A program made the position numbers and the translations under genes. The notes below the pieces were generated by a model. The model had not been told where the DNA came from. It saw nothing but the letters and a program-made list of their open reading frames with translations, and ran no database searches. A stretch of 64,000 nt of DNA from Batillaria attramentaria (lineage: Eukaryota; Mollusca; Gastropoda; Batillariidae), in assembly GCA_018292915.2 (NCBI GenBank), contig JACVVK020000317.1, positions 154,501 through 218,500 of the forward strand. Reading direction: 5' to 3'. The number at the start of each line of letters is the position of its first letter. Position 1 is the first letter of the stretch. Shown in pieces: positions 49,710 through 62,500 of the stretch.

Positions 49710-51164
49710 ACACACACACACCCTAAACCAGAACAAACAACAACAAAAAAAACCCAAAAAACACAACAAAAACAGACAAACAAGCAAACAAAACTACAAA
49801 CAAAAGTAAAAGAAAAAAAAAAGAGAAAAAAACAACAAAAAGTAACCACAGCAACAACAACAACAACAAAAACCAAACAACAACAACAACAAAAAAACCC
49901 ACCAAAAACCGTTTGATCAGACATAAACCAAACTTGATACACTGATGTGGGAAAACCAGTACAGTATTTTCACAGCCAGTGTTTGATATCATGCCCATGT
50001 TTTCTGTCAGTTTGTCCGTGCTATATTTGGCTCAAAGGTAAGTTAGGCTGCGGTTTACACAAACCACCACCTCCTAAAACAGTTTGCTGCAATGTGTATG
50101 TAATTTTTTCACATTGCAGTTTGCTTAGATGTTTTATTTGTTGTGAGCTAAATGTTTCTTTCAGTAGATGTTAGTTTTTGCCATTGTATGATTTGAGTGT
50201 ACACTTTTATGTATATGCGATGCATGTTGCATGTTACTTTTTTAAATTTTTTTTTTATTTATGTATCATTTTGTTTGATGATAATAATAATCACTCTGTT
50301 TCTTCATTTTAATTACGAACACTGTATGTGTATCACTTCCAAGGTAGATCTATACTTGGCTAACCTGACATATACCAGTACGTTATTGATTCACTGACTG
50401 ACAGCACACTATTTTAGTCATTAATAGCAAAGACATTACATTAATGTAATGTCTTTGTTAATAGTGAGACTTAGTAGGATTTCGTACGGAGGACTTCGTT
50501 GAGCAGCGTAACCCATTTACATGTAAATTAGGCTCACACGGCAGAGGCCGCGAGCTGCTGACACGCTGCGATTAGCTAATGGTACCCGTAACGTGCCTAA
50601 TTTACATGCAAGTGGGTTACGCTGCTCAACGAAGTTCTCCATACGAAGCCCTACTAAGTCTCACTAATACCAGCTGGACTATTGTGCTGGCACAAGAAGA
50701 TGTAATAGTCAACGTTTGGTTTACATGTACTTGTAGGTAAGAAGATTTTATTAACTCTAGTAGTTGCAGAGTAGGTGTACAGCACATCAGTTTTTGACAC
50801 AACAAACATACACGTATTTCACCCCATTGTATTTTCAGTAGCGACCAACTTCACGTATTTCACCCCTTTGTATTTTCGGTAGCGACCAACGTTTTAGAAA
50901 CTCATAACTTTTGTTGTTGTAATCTTTGACATTAGATATGGCAGTGAAAAAAAGGTACAGTGGAATACTTTTTTTTTCGCATCTTAGCCAAATATATCAG
51001 TGTTTTGTTTTTTTAAAAGATAAATTCATCGTTTTATGTATGAAGACCCACAAAGCAGTGATGGACAGTGTTACAACAGGCAGCTTGACATTATTAGGTA
51101 CATGTATGCTACTGTACAATATGTCCAGTGTTTGATATCATGTCTCTCTCTCTCCCCCTCCCCC

Positions 51165-51197
<33 letters not shown>

Positions 51198-53498
51198 TCC
51201 CCCCCCTCTCTCTCTCTCTGGTTTGCTCATCCCGAGTAGCACCACATCATCCTTTCTAGTCACTTTTTCCAAACTACTTCATCCTCAGCAGCAACCCGGA
51301 GGGAGCGTGTTCGCGACAGCGGTAGACGAGGAGACAATTCAGGCTGCCAAACAACGCAGTCAGAACATCTTCACCGCTGATGATTGGGGCGACATGAGAA
51401 CTGCAACCTACAGTCTCAACGACATTGTCACCAAGCGGGCCTATGAACAGTAAGGGGGGATTTTCTTTCTTTCTTTCTCTTCTTCTTTCTTTCTTTCTTT
51501 TTCTTTTTCCTTCTTCTCCTCCCCCTTCTACTCCTCCCCCTTCTACTCCTCCCTCTTCTTCTTCTACACCTACTCCTCCCTCTTCTTCTTCTACACCTAC
51601 TCCTCCCTCTTCTTCTTCTACACCTACTCCTCCCTCTTCTTCTTCTACACCTACTCCTCCCTCTTCTTCTTCTACACCTACTCCTCCCTCTTCTTCTTCT
51701 ACACCTACTCCTCCCTCTTCTTCTTCTACACCTACTCCTCCCTCTTCTTCTTCTACACCTACTCCTCCCTCTTCTTCTTCTACACCTACTCCTCCCTCTT
51801 CTTCTTCTACACCTACTCCTTCCTCTTCTTCTTCTACACCTACTCCTCCCTCTTCTTCTTCTACACCTACTCCTCCCTCTTCTTCTTCTACACCTACTCC
51901 TCCCTCTTCTTCTTCTACACCTACTCCTCCCTCTTCTTCTTCTACACCTACTCCTCCCTCTTCTTCTTCTACACCTACTCCTCCCTCTTCTTCTTCTACA
52001 CCTACTCCTCCCTCTTCTTCTTCTACACCTACTCCTCCCTCTTCTTCTTCTACACCTACTCCTCCCTCTTCTTCTTCTACACCTACTCCTTCCTCTTCTT
52101 CTTCTACACCTACTCCTCCCTCTTCTTCTTCTTCTACACCTACTCCTCCCTCTTCTTCTTCTACACCTACTCCTCCCTCTTCTTCTTCTACACCTACTCC
52201 TCCCTCTTCTTCTTCTACACCTACTCCTCCCTCTTCTTCTTCTACACCTACTCCTCCCTCTTCTTCTTCTACACCTACTCCTCCCTCTTCTTCTTCTACA
52301 CCTACTCCTCCCTCTTCTTCTTCTACACCTACTCCTCCCTCTTCTTCTTCTACACCTACTCCTCCCTCTTCTTCTTCTACACCTACTCCTCCCTCTTCTT
52401 CTTCTACACCTACTCCTCCCTCTTCTTCTTCTACACCTACTCCTCCCTCTTCTTCTTCTACACCTACTCCTCCCTCTTCTTCTTCTACACCTACTCCTCC
52501 CTCTTCTTCTTCTACACCTACTCCTTCCTCTTCTTCTTCTACACCTACTCCTCCCTCTTCTTCTTCTACACCTACTCCTCCCTCTTCTTCTTCTTCTTTT
52601 CATCACCCATATTCTTTCGCTCCTTCTTCTGCTCATCATCCTTGTTCGTCTACTCTTTCTTCCCCTTCTGCTACTCCTTCTGCTGCTCCTACTTCTTCTT
52701 CTACTCCTTCTTCTACTCCTCATCCTTCTCCTTCTACCTCTTCTGGGGAGCCGGGGTGGCAGAATGGTAGAGCGTTGGACTTCCAATGCTCGGGTCGTGA
52801 GTTCGAATCCCGGCTGGGGCCAAATATTTGTGCTGGCTTTTTCATCGTTACCCTGTCTTTGATAGCACCCGTACGTGGTGGAAAAGGACGTTAAACACCC
52901 AAACACCCACCCCTTCTTCTTCTACACTTACTCCGTCTTCTACTCCTTCTACTCCTCATCCTTCTTCTTCTACTTCTTTTTCTTCTTCTACCCTTGCTTC
53001 TCGTGCTCTGCCTGGGGAGCCGGGATAACCGAATGGTAGAGCTTTGGACTTTCAATGCTCGGGTCGTGAGTTCGAATCCCGGCTGGGGCCCAACATTTGT
53101 ACTGGCCTTTTCCTCGTTGCCCCGTCTTTGATATCACCACACGTGGTGGAAAAGGACGTTAAACTTCCAAACACTCATTGTACTGCGTTGTTGACATCAC
53201 TTTTTTTTCTCTGCCTGACAAAAAATTGATATAGCTTTTTCTTTTTACAAGTTTCAGGGAAAAGCCAGTATACAAAAGACAGTTTCCAGATACCAGAAGA
53301 AATATACCTGTTTTTTTTTTTTTTAAATTCTTTTTTGTTGTTGACATTTCATATATATATGAGGGGAAAAACAGACGCAAATTTGACATCCGGCATAGTA
53401 CACATACACATATACAGTATATATACAAATATATCTATATCATTACTCGTTCATGCCCTCACACACACAGCTTGCTGGCTTGCAACTAAGAACATAAC

Positions 53499-53572
<74 letters not shown>

Positions 53573-54315
53573 CGCGCCTTAAAGTGTCATGCATCACAGA
53601 TAAGATGAGGTTTCATTGGATTAATGCCTCATATGGAAGCCAAATTCTGCAAAACTTTGAATATTGCCCAGCAACACCATATCTATATCTTTCTATAGTA
53701 TACCAACCCTGTGTTTTTCTTCTTTGGTTCGCAGCTTTCAGAAGGCGATGCAGCTTCAGTCAGAAGAAAAATGGCTGGAGGTGATCACATGCCTGAACAA
53801 GGCTATCAACCTGAAGGCAGACGAACCCGTCTTCTACCGCCAGAGAGGGGAGGCCTACATCCAACTGTGTGACTTTCAGTCGGCCATCCTCAACTACAAG
53901 AAAGCCTGCATGCTGAGCAGTGGCGACGCTGCCGCGTATCAGAGACTCACGTTTTTGTTTTACTTTCACGGGCAGTGCCTGTTTGACCAGAGACTCTATC
54001 CTGAAGCCCTGGAGGCTTTCTCGCGAGCCGCGGAGATGAACCCTAATAATATTGGCTACCACATTCGCAGGTAGGAGCTTGATAGATTTCGCGTGTAAGG
54101 TTATTGGGGCGTATTCATATATACATATTCGCGGATAAGTGTGGAATGCGCACATTAAAGATCCTTTCTATACTTTGAACTCCCAACACGCGCCCACAAA
54201 CTTTTGTCCAATCTCCACGTTCCTCCCCCTCCACCCGCTCCCCCCCCCCCCCCCTCCATTACTTTAACACATTTTGTACTTCGCACGAGTATCCTCTATG
54301 CGAAATTCAGGTAAA

Positions 54316-54402
<87 letters not shown>

Positions 54403-57400
54403 ACACGCGTGTTTATGCAATGCTTAGTACGCATGCCAATGAACACAGTGACTGACTGACCTGCACGTGCAACTCGTCTCTGCAGCATCAGTTGCCTGGC
54501 GGCGCTACAGCGTCACGGTGAGTGTCTGGCGCTGGTCAACAAGAGACTGGAGGTGGATCACGACAACCCGGATCTCTACGTCATGAGGGCGAGACTACAC
54601 GAGATGTTTCGCAATGTGAGTTTACATACACTCACTTCTGGTGGCCATACTTATTTGTTTATCTATTTTTGCTGACCCAACTCTACGCCAGCGTCATTGG
54701 CGCTCCTCCCAGGCCATAGGGGAATCCTGGGCAGCTTTTCTGTGCATGCACGATGATGATGAGAATGGTGCTGCTAAGGAGATCCATCTAAAATGAGCTT
54801 TACAGAGCTCTGCCCGCAAAGACGATAGGAACTTTTCTGTAGTGCGAGTGAATGCGCATGTATGTGTGTGATTCACGTGGGCGTGCGCACAGGCACATGC
54901 ATGGCTTCAGTTTTTGAAATGTCCGATTTCCTTCTTATCAAGGCGGGCATCATTTTAAGCCACAGTGGTCAATATTTAGGACAAAATTAATGTCCCACAC
55001 GTTTACAGTAAGCCACGGCATTTGTCCTGTTACGATTCCAACGGATATGTGAATAATTATACACAAAAACCTTATCATGTAACTCGACTGTGTTGACGTC
55101 ACAGACCATCCAAAAACCTTATCATGTAACTCGACTGTGTTGACGTCACAGACCATCCAAAAACCTTATCATGTAACTCGACTGTGTTGACATCACAGAC
55201 CATCCAAAAACCTTATCATGTAACTCGACTGTGTTGACGTCACAGACCACCCAAAAACCTTATCATGTAACTCGACTGTGTTGACGCCACAGACCATCCA
55301 AAAACCTTATCATGTAACTCGACTGTGTTGACGTCACAGACCACCCAACAACCTTATCATATAACTCGACTGTGTTGACGTCACAGACCACCCAAAAACC
55401 TTATCATGTAACTCGACTGTGTTGACGTCACAGACCACCCTGTGTTACTACGACGTGAAAGACGCCCTGGCACTGCAGCCCGACCACCCGGAGGCCCGCC
55501 AGATGATGTCATCGCTCGAGCAGAAGGCGGCGGAGAACAGGCTGCAGGCCATGCAGCTCAACATCGCCGGCAAGCACAGGGAAGCGCTGCAAAAAATCTC
55601 CATCGCTATCGAAACCAACCCGTCAGTGGCCGAGTACCACGTGCTAAGGTATGCGGAAAGGGTTGTGTCGCTCGCTGGAAGGTGGTCCTAGCTTGTCAGT
55701 TTGGTGGTTGTTGGGTTGTTTTTGGTTTTGTTTGTTTGTAAGTCAGTTTAGTGTTTCTTTTGTGTTTCGTGAAAAAAGAGCGTCATTTGCCTACAAGGAA
55801 AATTGTTATTGTCGATGATGATGATGACGATGACGATGATGATGATGACGATGATGTTGATGATGATAATGATGATGGATGGATAGATAGATACACTTTA
55901 CTACCCTCTAGGTTGTACCTGGAGATCACAAAACGGGATGCTTTTTCTTGTTTTTTATTTTCCTTGTGTGTCGTGTGTCGCTATTGGAGTATTTTTTTTT
56001 ATTACTTTATCTATGTGTTTATCAGTTATGTATTTATCTGTTTATCTTTATAAACACGACAACAACAACAACAACCAAAAAAAATGATGATGAAGAAGAA
56101 GTAAAATTATAAAACTGATACAGTGAACCCGTTAAAATTGTACATACTCTATTGACGACGTCATTTCGTGTGTTTGACAGAGGCGCCTTGCACCGGAAAC
56201 TAAACGATTTCAACGCCGCCATCGACGACTTCCTGTTGGCGCTGGACAAATGCGACCACGACGAGGAGAACCCCACCTACGCCAACGCCCAGCGACAACT
56301 TCTACTGACCTACAACGACTTTGCTGTGGAGTGTTTTAACAAGGGGTTTTACGACGAGGCAGTCATCCTGCTGAACAAGGCCATCAAGGGAGAGAAGAAC
56401 GAGAAGGGGCTGTACATCAATAGAGGAGGTGAGGGGGGGGGGGGGTGGGGGGGGGGTGAAATGTTGTCGCTGGTTGTTGTTGTTGGGTTGTTGTTGTTTG
56501 TGAGCATAGAATTAATGCTTGATGGGTCGTTTAAATGGGTTAATCCCACCTCTGTCAAGCCAACATAATTATGCTTCGGAACAGTTTCGCTCGTGAGTGC
56601 GCCTGTACGCTCGAAATACTCTATCTTGGTGATTAGTACAGCTCTTAATGCGATACAGTGTTGTTTACACTTTGCGTGAGCGCTCGAACATTCAAATTCT
56701 ACGACTGTTGTTGCACTGCTGGAGCGCTCAGTGTGATCACCGTGTTATCGAATACGCTTCTCTTGGCTTAGTGCCAGCATTACATTACGCTGTCACTGTG
56801 CAGGTGTCTAAGTGGTGTGATGATAGATAACACGAAAACAGCTCATACCGATCTGTGAGCATTAAAAATGGTAGGATTAGCCCCTTTAAATAAAAGGAAT
56901 AAAAAAAGGGTAAGCAAACACCAAAGCAACAAACACGATTAATTTGTATGCAGACACACTTGGCTTTTAATTTATAAAAAGTGGATACGTGGCGCTGCGC
57001 CGCGGTGACGTGCTTTATTCGGGTAAGCAACCAGCTTTTCCGGAACGGGATAACGAAAGAGTAAATAGATAAATGAATAAATGGACAATAAACTAAATGA
57101 ACGAATAAATGAATATACGAACGAATGAGCGAATAGGCATGTTTAGTAGGCCTTCGTAAGAACGCATAATTAAGAAGTAACTTAGGCACATTAGGGGTAA
57201 CATTTTTTTTTTTTATTCGTTTTTTTTTGGTATATCTGACATACATATATAGAACAAACATTCATACTTTGGGGCTTTCAAACATACACAGTCATATCAT
57301 TACATGCAACCATCCCTGGATACGTGGATGTATCATAACTACCATCGGAAAATACTTGAAAAATAAAAAAAATAAATAATAGTAATATTACAATTGCAAG

Positions 57401-57678
57401 CAACAAACAAACCAACAAACAAACAAAAACCCAAAACAAAACAAAAAACAAACAAACAGCCAGATGCGAAAACCGCACACACACAAAGGCCAGCAAAATC
57501 AAACAAATAAAACAAAGCACCATGCAAGCATAGACAGTAGTGGGTACATACACGTAAGTATTCATACATGTATGTGTACAGGATACATGTATATTTAAGA
57601 CTACTCCTAGTAATAGGTTATTTCTCTCTCTTTCTCTCTCTCAGTCTCTCTCAACCACTTCCACACACACAATTGCCC

Positions 57679-57715
<37 letters not shown>

Positions 57716-57734
57716 AGAAACCCCCCCCCCCCCA

Positions 57735-57789
<55 letters not shown>

Positions 57790-60700
57790 GGTTAACATGC
57801 CATCAGTTTATCCGACTAATGACATATAGGGAGACCAATCTGTTGTGAATCTTGACAAAGTGCATCCAATGGCGTTACTGTATTTTTCCACTATAAACCT
57901 ATGTTTAAGTATTTTTTTGACAATTGTGGCATTTGGAACAGTGTTTTGTAATTTGCTTTTGTAGATATGGAACTTGCATATTAAAATCAACAAATCTATA
58001 ACCTTGTCTGTTTGTACATGTTGTTTTACACCAAGGATAATCCAAGTGGCTGACAGAGCCAGATTATCACAATGACTGCATTCCGATTGTATCCATGAAA
58101 GAATATCTGCCCAGAACTGTTGCACATATGGGCAGTCCCAAAATAAATGAACAATATTTTCCTCTCCTTGGCCACAAAAGGAGCACAATGAACTGTCTAC
58201 CAAGTTACGCAGGTGCAAAAACCTGTTCGTTGGTATAAGTCTATGTAAGACTCTTAACTGAAACCATTTCAACTGTGGATCAGATGTATTTTTTACGGCC
58301 TTCAAAAACACGGACTTCCAGTTAATTTCCACTCCAAACTCTTCATTCCATTTTCTAATACATGGTGGATTCAAACGACTACTAGTTAGAAAACAATAAA
58401 CCCTTTTACTTCCACCAGACAACACCATATTCCAGAATTTCGAATACTCAATGGCCATATTGCCATTAATTTCTTTCAGTCCAATTTTTCGTTGAAAACT
58501 TTTGACTGCATCTACTACTCCAGCATATACCAGAAAACTGAATGATTGTTGTGGAAACTTATTTTGAAAGCTAACAAAATCCAGGAAATTACCATTTTCA
58601 CCAACAATATCCATCACTTTCAATATCCCACAGTCCATCCATTTCTTTAAGTGAATTACCTTATTATCACGAACAATGTTCAAATTATAGTGAATGCATT
58701 CAGAAAGAACTTCACCAGTTGTCTCAGGAGTACATCTGGAATAACTATTTTTGTAGTGTTTCACCACATCAAACCAAAACTTGTTCTTACACATATTCAT
58801 TATAATATTGGCATATTCACTACCATAGGATGAAAGTCTTAAAATGTCTGGACAAAGACAATATGTAAGTTTTTTTTAGAAATGGATCTTCTTGTGCACA
58901 ATACAATCGTTTCAACCATCCAATTTTCATGGCTGCCAAAAATGAATGTAGATCAATCATTTTTAGGCCACCATCTTCGTACTGGGTACAGACAATTGAC
59001 TTACTTATTTTACTTCTCTTACCGTCCCACAGAAATTTATAAAACATACTACTAAGTTCTGACAGAAACTGACTTGAAGGATCAGGTAAATTCATTAACA
59101 GGTGTACAACCTTCGATACAGCCAAACTTTTAATAACCGTAATTTTCCCAATAGGTGTCAGATGCCTTCTTGACCATGATACTAACAAACGTTCTATGTC
59201 TTTTAATTTGTTGTGAAAATTAAGAGCCACGATTTCCTCGGTATTGGTTGAGAAAAGAATACCAAGAACCCGAAACACACCAGGGTTCCAAACAAAATTC
59301 ATATCTTTCATATACCTGATTTCTGATTTCTTACGTGCGCCAATCCAAACTACCTGAGTTTTTTCAAAGTTCATTTTCAAACCTGAAATTGATGTAAAAA
59401 AGCTGAGACAATGGACACACTCCTCAAAACATTCCTCTGTACCATCCAGATATATGGCGGTGTCATCTGCAAACTGTGATAACAATGCTTCAAGATCATC
59501 CGCCAATCTGATACCTTTTACACGATTGTTTTGCTTAAGTAACAATGACAAAATCTCAGCGCAAATAAGGTATAAATAAGGTGAAGAGGGATCGCCCTGT
59601 CTAACGCCGCGCTGAATATTAAACCAGTCAGAATAATTGCCATTCACAGAGGCACAAGCACTGATTTCAGCATAAAAAGTCTGAACCCACTTTTTCAACT
59701 CTGGTCCAAAGTGAAAGAAATCAAGTGCTTTTACAATAAACGACCAAGCTATACTATCGAACGCTTTTTCAAAATCTATAAGCAATAACATACCTGGTAT
59801 CTTCTGAGCCTCTGTATAAACAAGTATATCATACAGCATACGAATGTTTTCCCCAATAAATCTTCCAGACAAAAAACCTTTTTGGTCTTCACTAATAATA
59901 CTAGGTAAGACAGACTTAAGTCTCTCAGCGACACAAGCTGACGCAATTTTATAAGAAGTATTCAATAAAGTTATTGGACGCCAATTTTTTAAGAACCTTT
60001 TGGGCTTATTTTCTTTAGGAATACATACTATTACTCCCTGGCGCTGTGTTACTGACATTTTGCCTGTGTGAAAACCAAAATTAATGGATCGAACCAGAAA
60101 ACTGCCTAAATCTTGCCAAAAAAATTTGTAGAATTCTGTAGTAAAACCATCAGAACCTGGACTCTTACCATTTTTCATTTTTTTAAGTGCACAAGTGGCT
60201 TCCTTCAGAGTAATAGTCCCTTCTAAGGAGCTACTCTCTTCTTCTGTTAATATAGGACCATTCAAAACTGATGAAAGTTCAATGTCAGAAATATCAATTT
60301 CTCTAGAACAGTATAAGTTCTCATAGAAAGATTTAACTTCTTCTCTGACTCTTAGAGGATCACTGACAATTTCACCCTGTTCAGTTTCAATAAATGGCAT
60401 TGATTTCTCTACAAAGATTAGGGGTACCATTAGTTAATCGCAGCGTGTGAGGCGAATTTACATGTAAATGGGCTACGCTGCTCAGTCCTACTAAACATGC
60501 TTAACGAACGAATAAGATGGATGAATGGGTGTGGATGAATGAATAGATGCACGGATGCAATGAGCACGTGCTTAATGTGCTGTTGTGGGCGGACTGTGCA
60601 GACTGTTTCTTCAAGCAAGGCGAGCTGAACTTCGCCATGCAGGACTATCACCAGGCGCTGGAACTGGATGGGTCAGATGCCGCAGTCGCTGCTCGTATCT

Positions 60701-60867
60701 CAGTCATACACAACGAGTTTGGCGTCAATCTGTATCAGGACAAGAACTACGTGGTCAGTCTCTCTCTTTCTCTCAAGGAAACCTTCAAGTCCCGACTGAA
60801 AACCCATCTCTTCACCCTCTCGTGCCATGTTGTTGTTCTGCTGGTGTGAGTGCGTGTGTGCGCAGGG

Positions 60868-60939
<72 letters not shown>

Positions 60940-62419
60940 AGTTTTTATTAGTTTTTTTTTCTGTTTTGTCAGTTTTACCTGTCTTGTGTTTGTTTTATCT
61001 GTCTTTTGTGTTTTTTTTTGTCTTGATATGAATAAATATGTATTTTCTGTAAAGCGCCTAGAGCTTAGATAAGGTTAGGCGCTATATACATATTCTATTA
61101 TTATTATTATGATGATTCTCTAGCCTAGAAGGTCAAGGAATACACATGCACGAGGCCCCAAAATACCTACATATCCTGTATTAGCCTCAGGCATCATAGT
61201 CACCCCTAAAAATCCTTCAGTCTAGACAGAAAATTATGTAGTTTGATCCGACTGAAACATGGAAAAAAAGCAGTAAGTCCTTTGACGTCATGTGAAGAAA
61301 AAGACCATTACGTCAGTGTCTTTCAACTTGAAATCACCCCTTTCTTTAAAAAAAAAAAAATGACGTCATGGACGTACTGTGTTTTGCCTGTACACAGCAG
61401 AGCAGAGGGAAGGGCGAGGCTTTGGCCCTGGGGCTTGTCGAGTGGAGTCGTCTATTCCGTAGCCGCACTTGTAGTTGTACCGGCAACACTTCAGTAGCCT
61501 ATAGCAAAGGCAGACACGTAAAATGACTATGTACTCGGGAAAGTCAGTATCTTGACTGATGAAACTGAACGTGTGTGACAGGATGCTGAGGCGAAATTCA
61601 CATTGGCTCTACAGTGCAACCCTCATGTTGGCCAGTACTACATCTCCCGCTCTAGGGCGAGGTACATGCTTGAGGTGAGAAATTAGTTTCTGTTCTTTCT
61701 GATTTCATGTGAGTTTGTTGTTGTTGTTTGTTTGTTTCAAGAGAGTGCACATTACTCTGTTTCATCATGGCAGAAACAGATACATGTACTTTTCTGTAGA
61801 TATTTCTGTACTAAAGTTTGTTTTCTTTTAATTGTCGATTGTCTTGTAATCTTGCGTAATGCTCCTTAGTGGGTTTAGAATAAAAAGGAAATAAAAAAGA
61901 AGAAGAAAAATTGCACACAAAAAAACAAAACCAAAAAACAAAAAAACAAAAACGACAACAAGAACAACAACAACAAGAACAACAGCAACACCAAACAAAC
62001 ATAAAAACCACAAAAAACAACAACACACAAAACAATAAACACAACAAAAACAACACCAAGTAACCAAAGAGGATCCTTTTGTGTGTTTTTTCAGTTGCCC
62101 TTGAATTGATTGAGGCTTTATTTTTTACCGTTTGCAGTAGGGTTTTTTCCCCGCCGCACGGTGTAAAACTGCTGTTTTTATACTTAGATACTTACCTTTC
62201 ATGTACAAGAACTTGGCCGGGGCCAGACAAGACTTATTACTGGGTCTGCTGCTGGATCCCACCAATGAGGACGTGCTGTCCATCCTGGCTCGGCTGTTTC
62301 CGGGCAAATCCGTGGCTGACGTCATCAACAGTCCCGCAGCAGCGGCTGCGCAGTCGATGCTTATGAACATGGGGCCAGCTGCCGCTCTCACCAAGGCGCC
62401 ACCTCTTCCTTTGCCTGAC

Positions 62420-62500
<81 letters not shown>
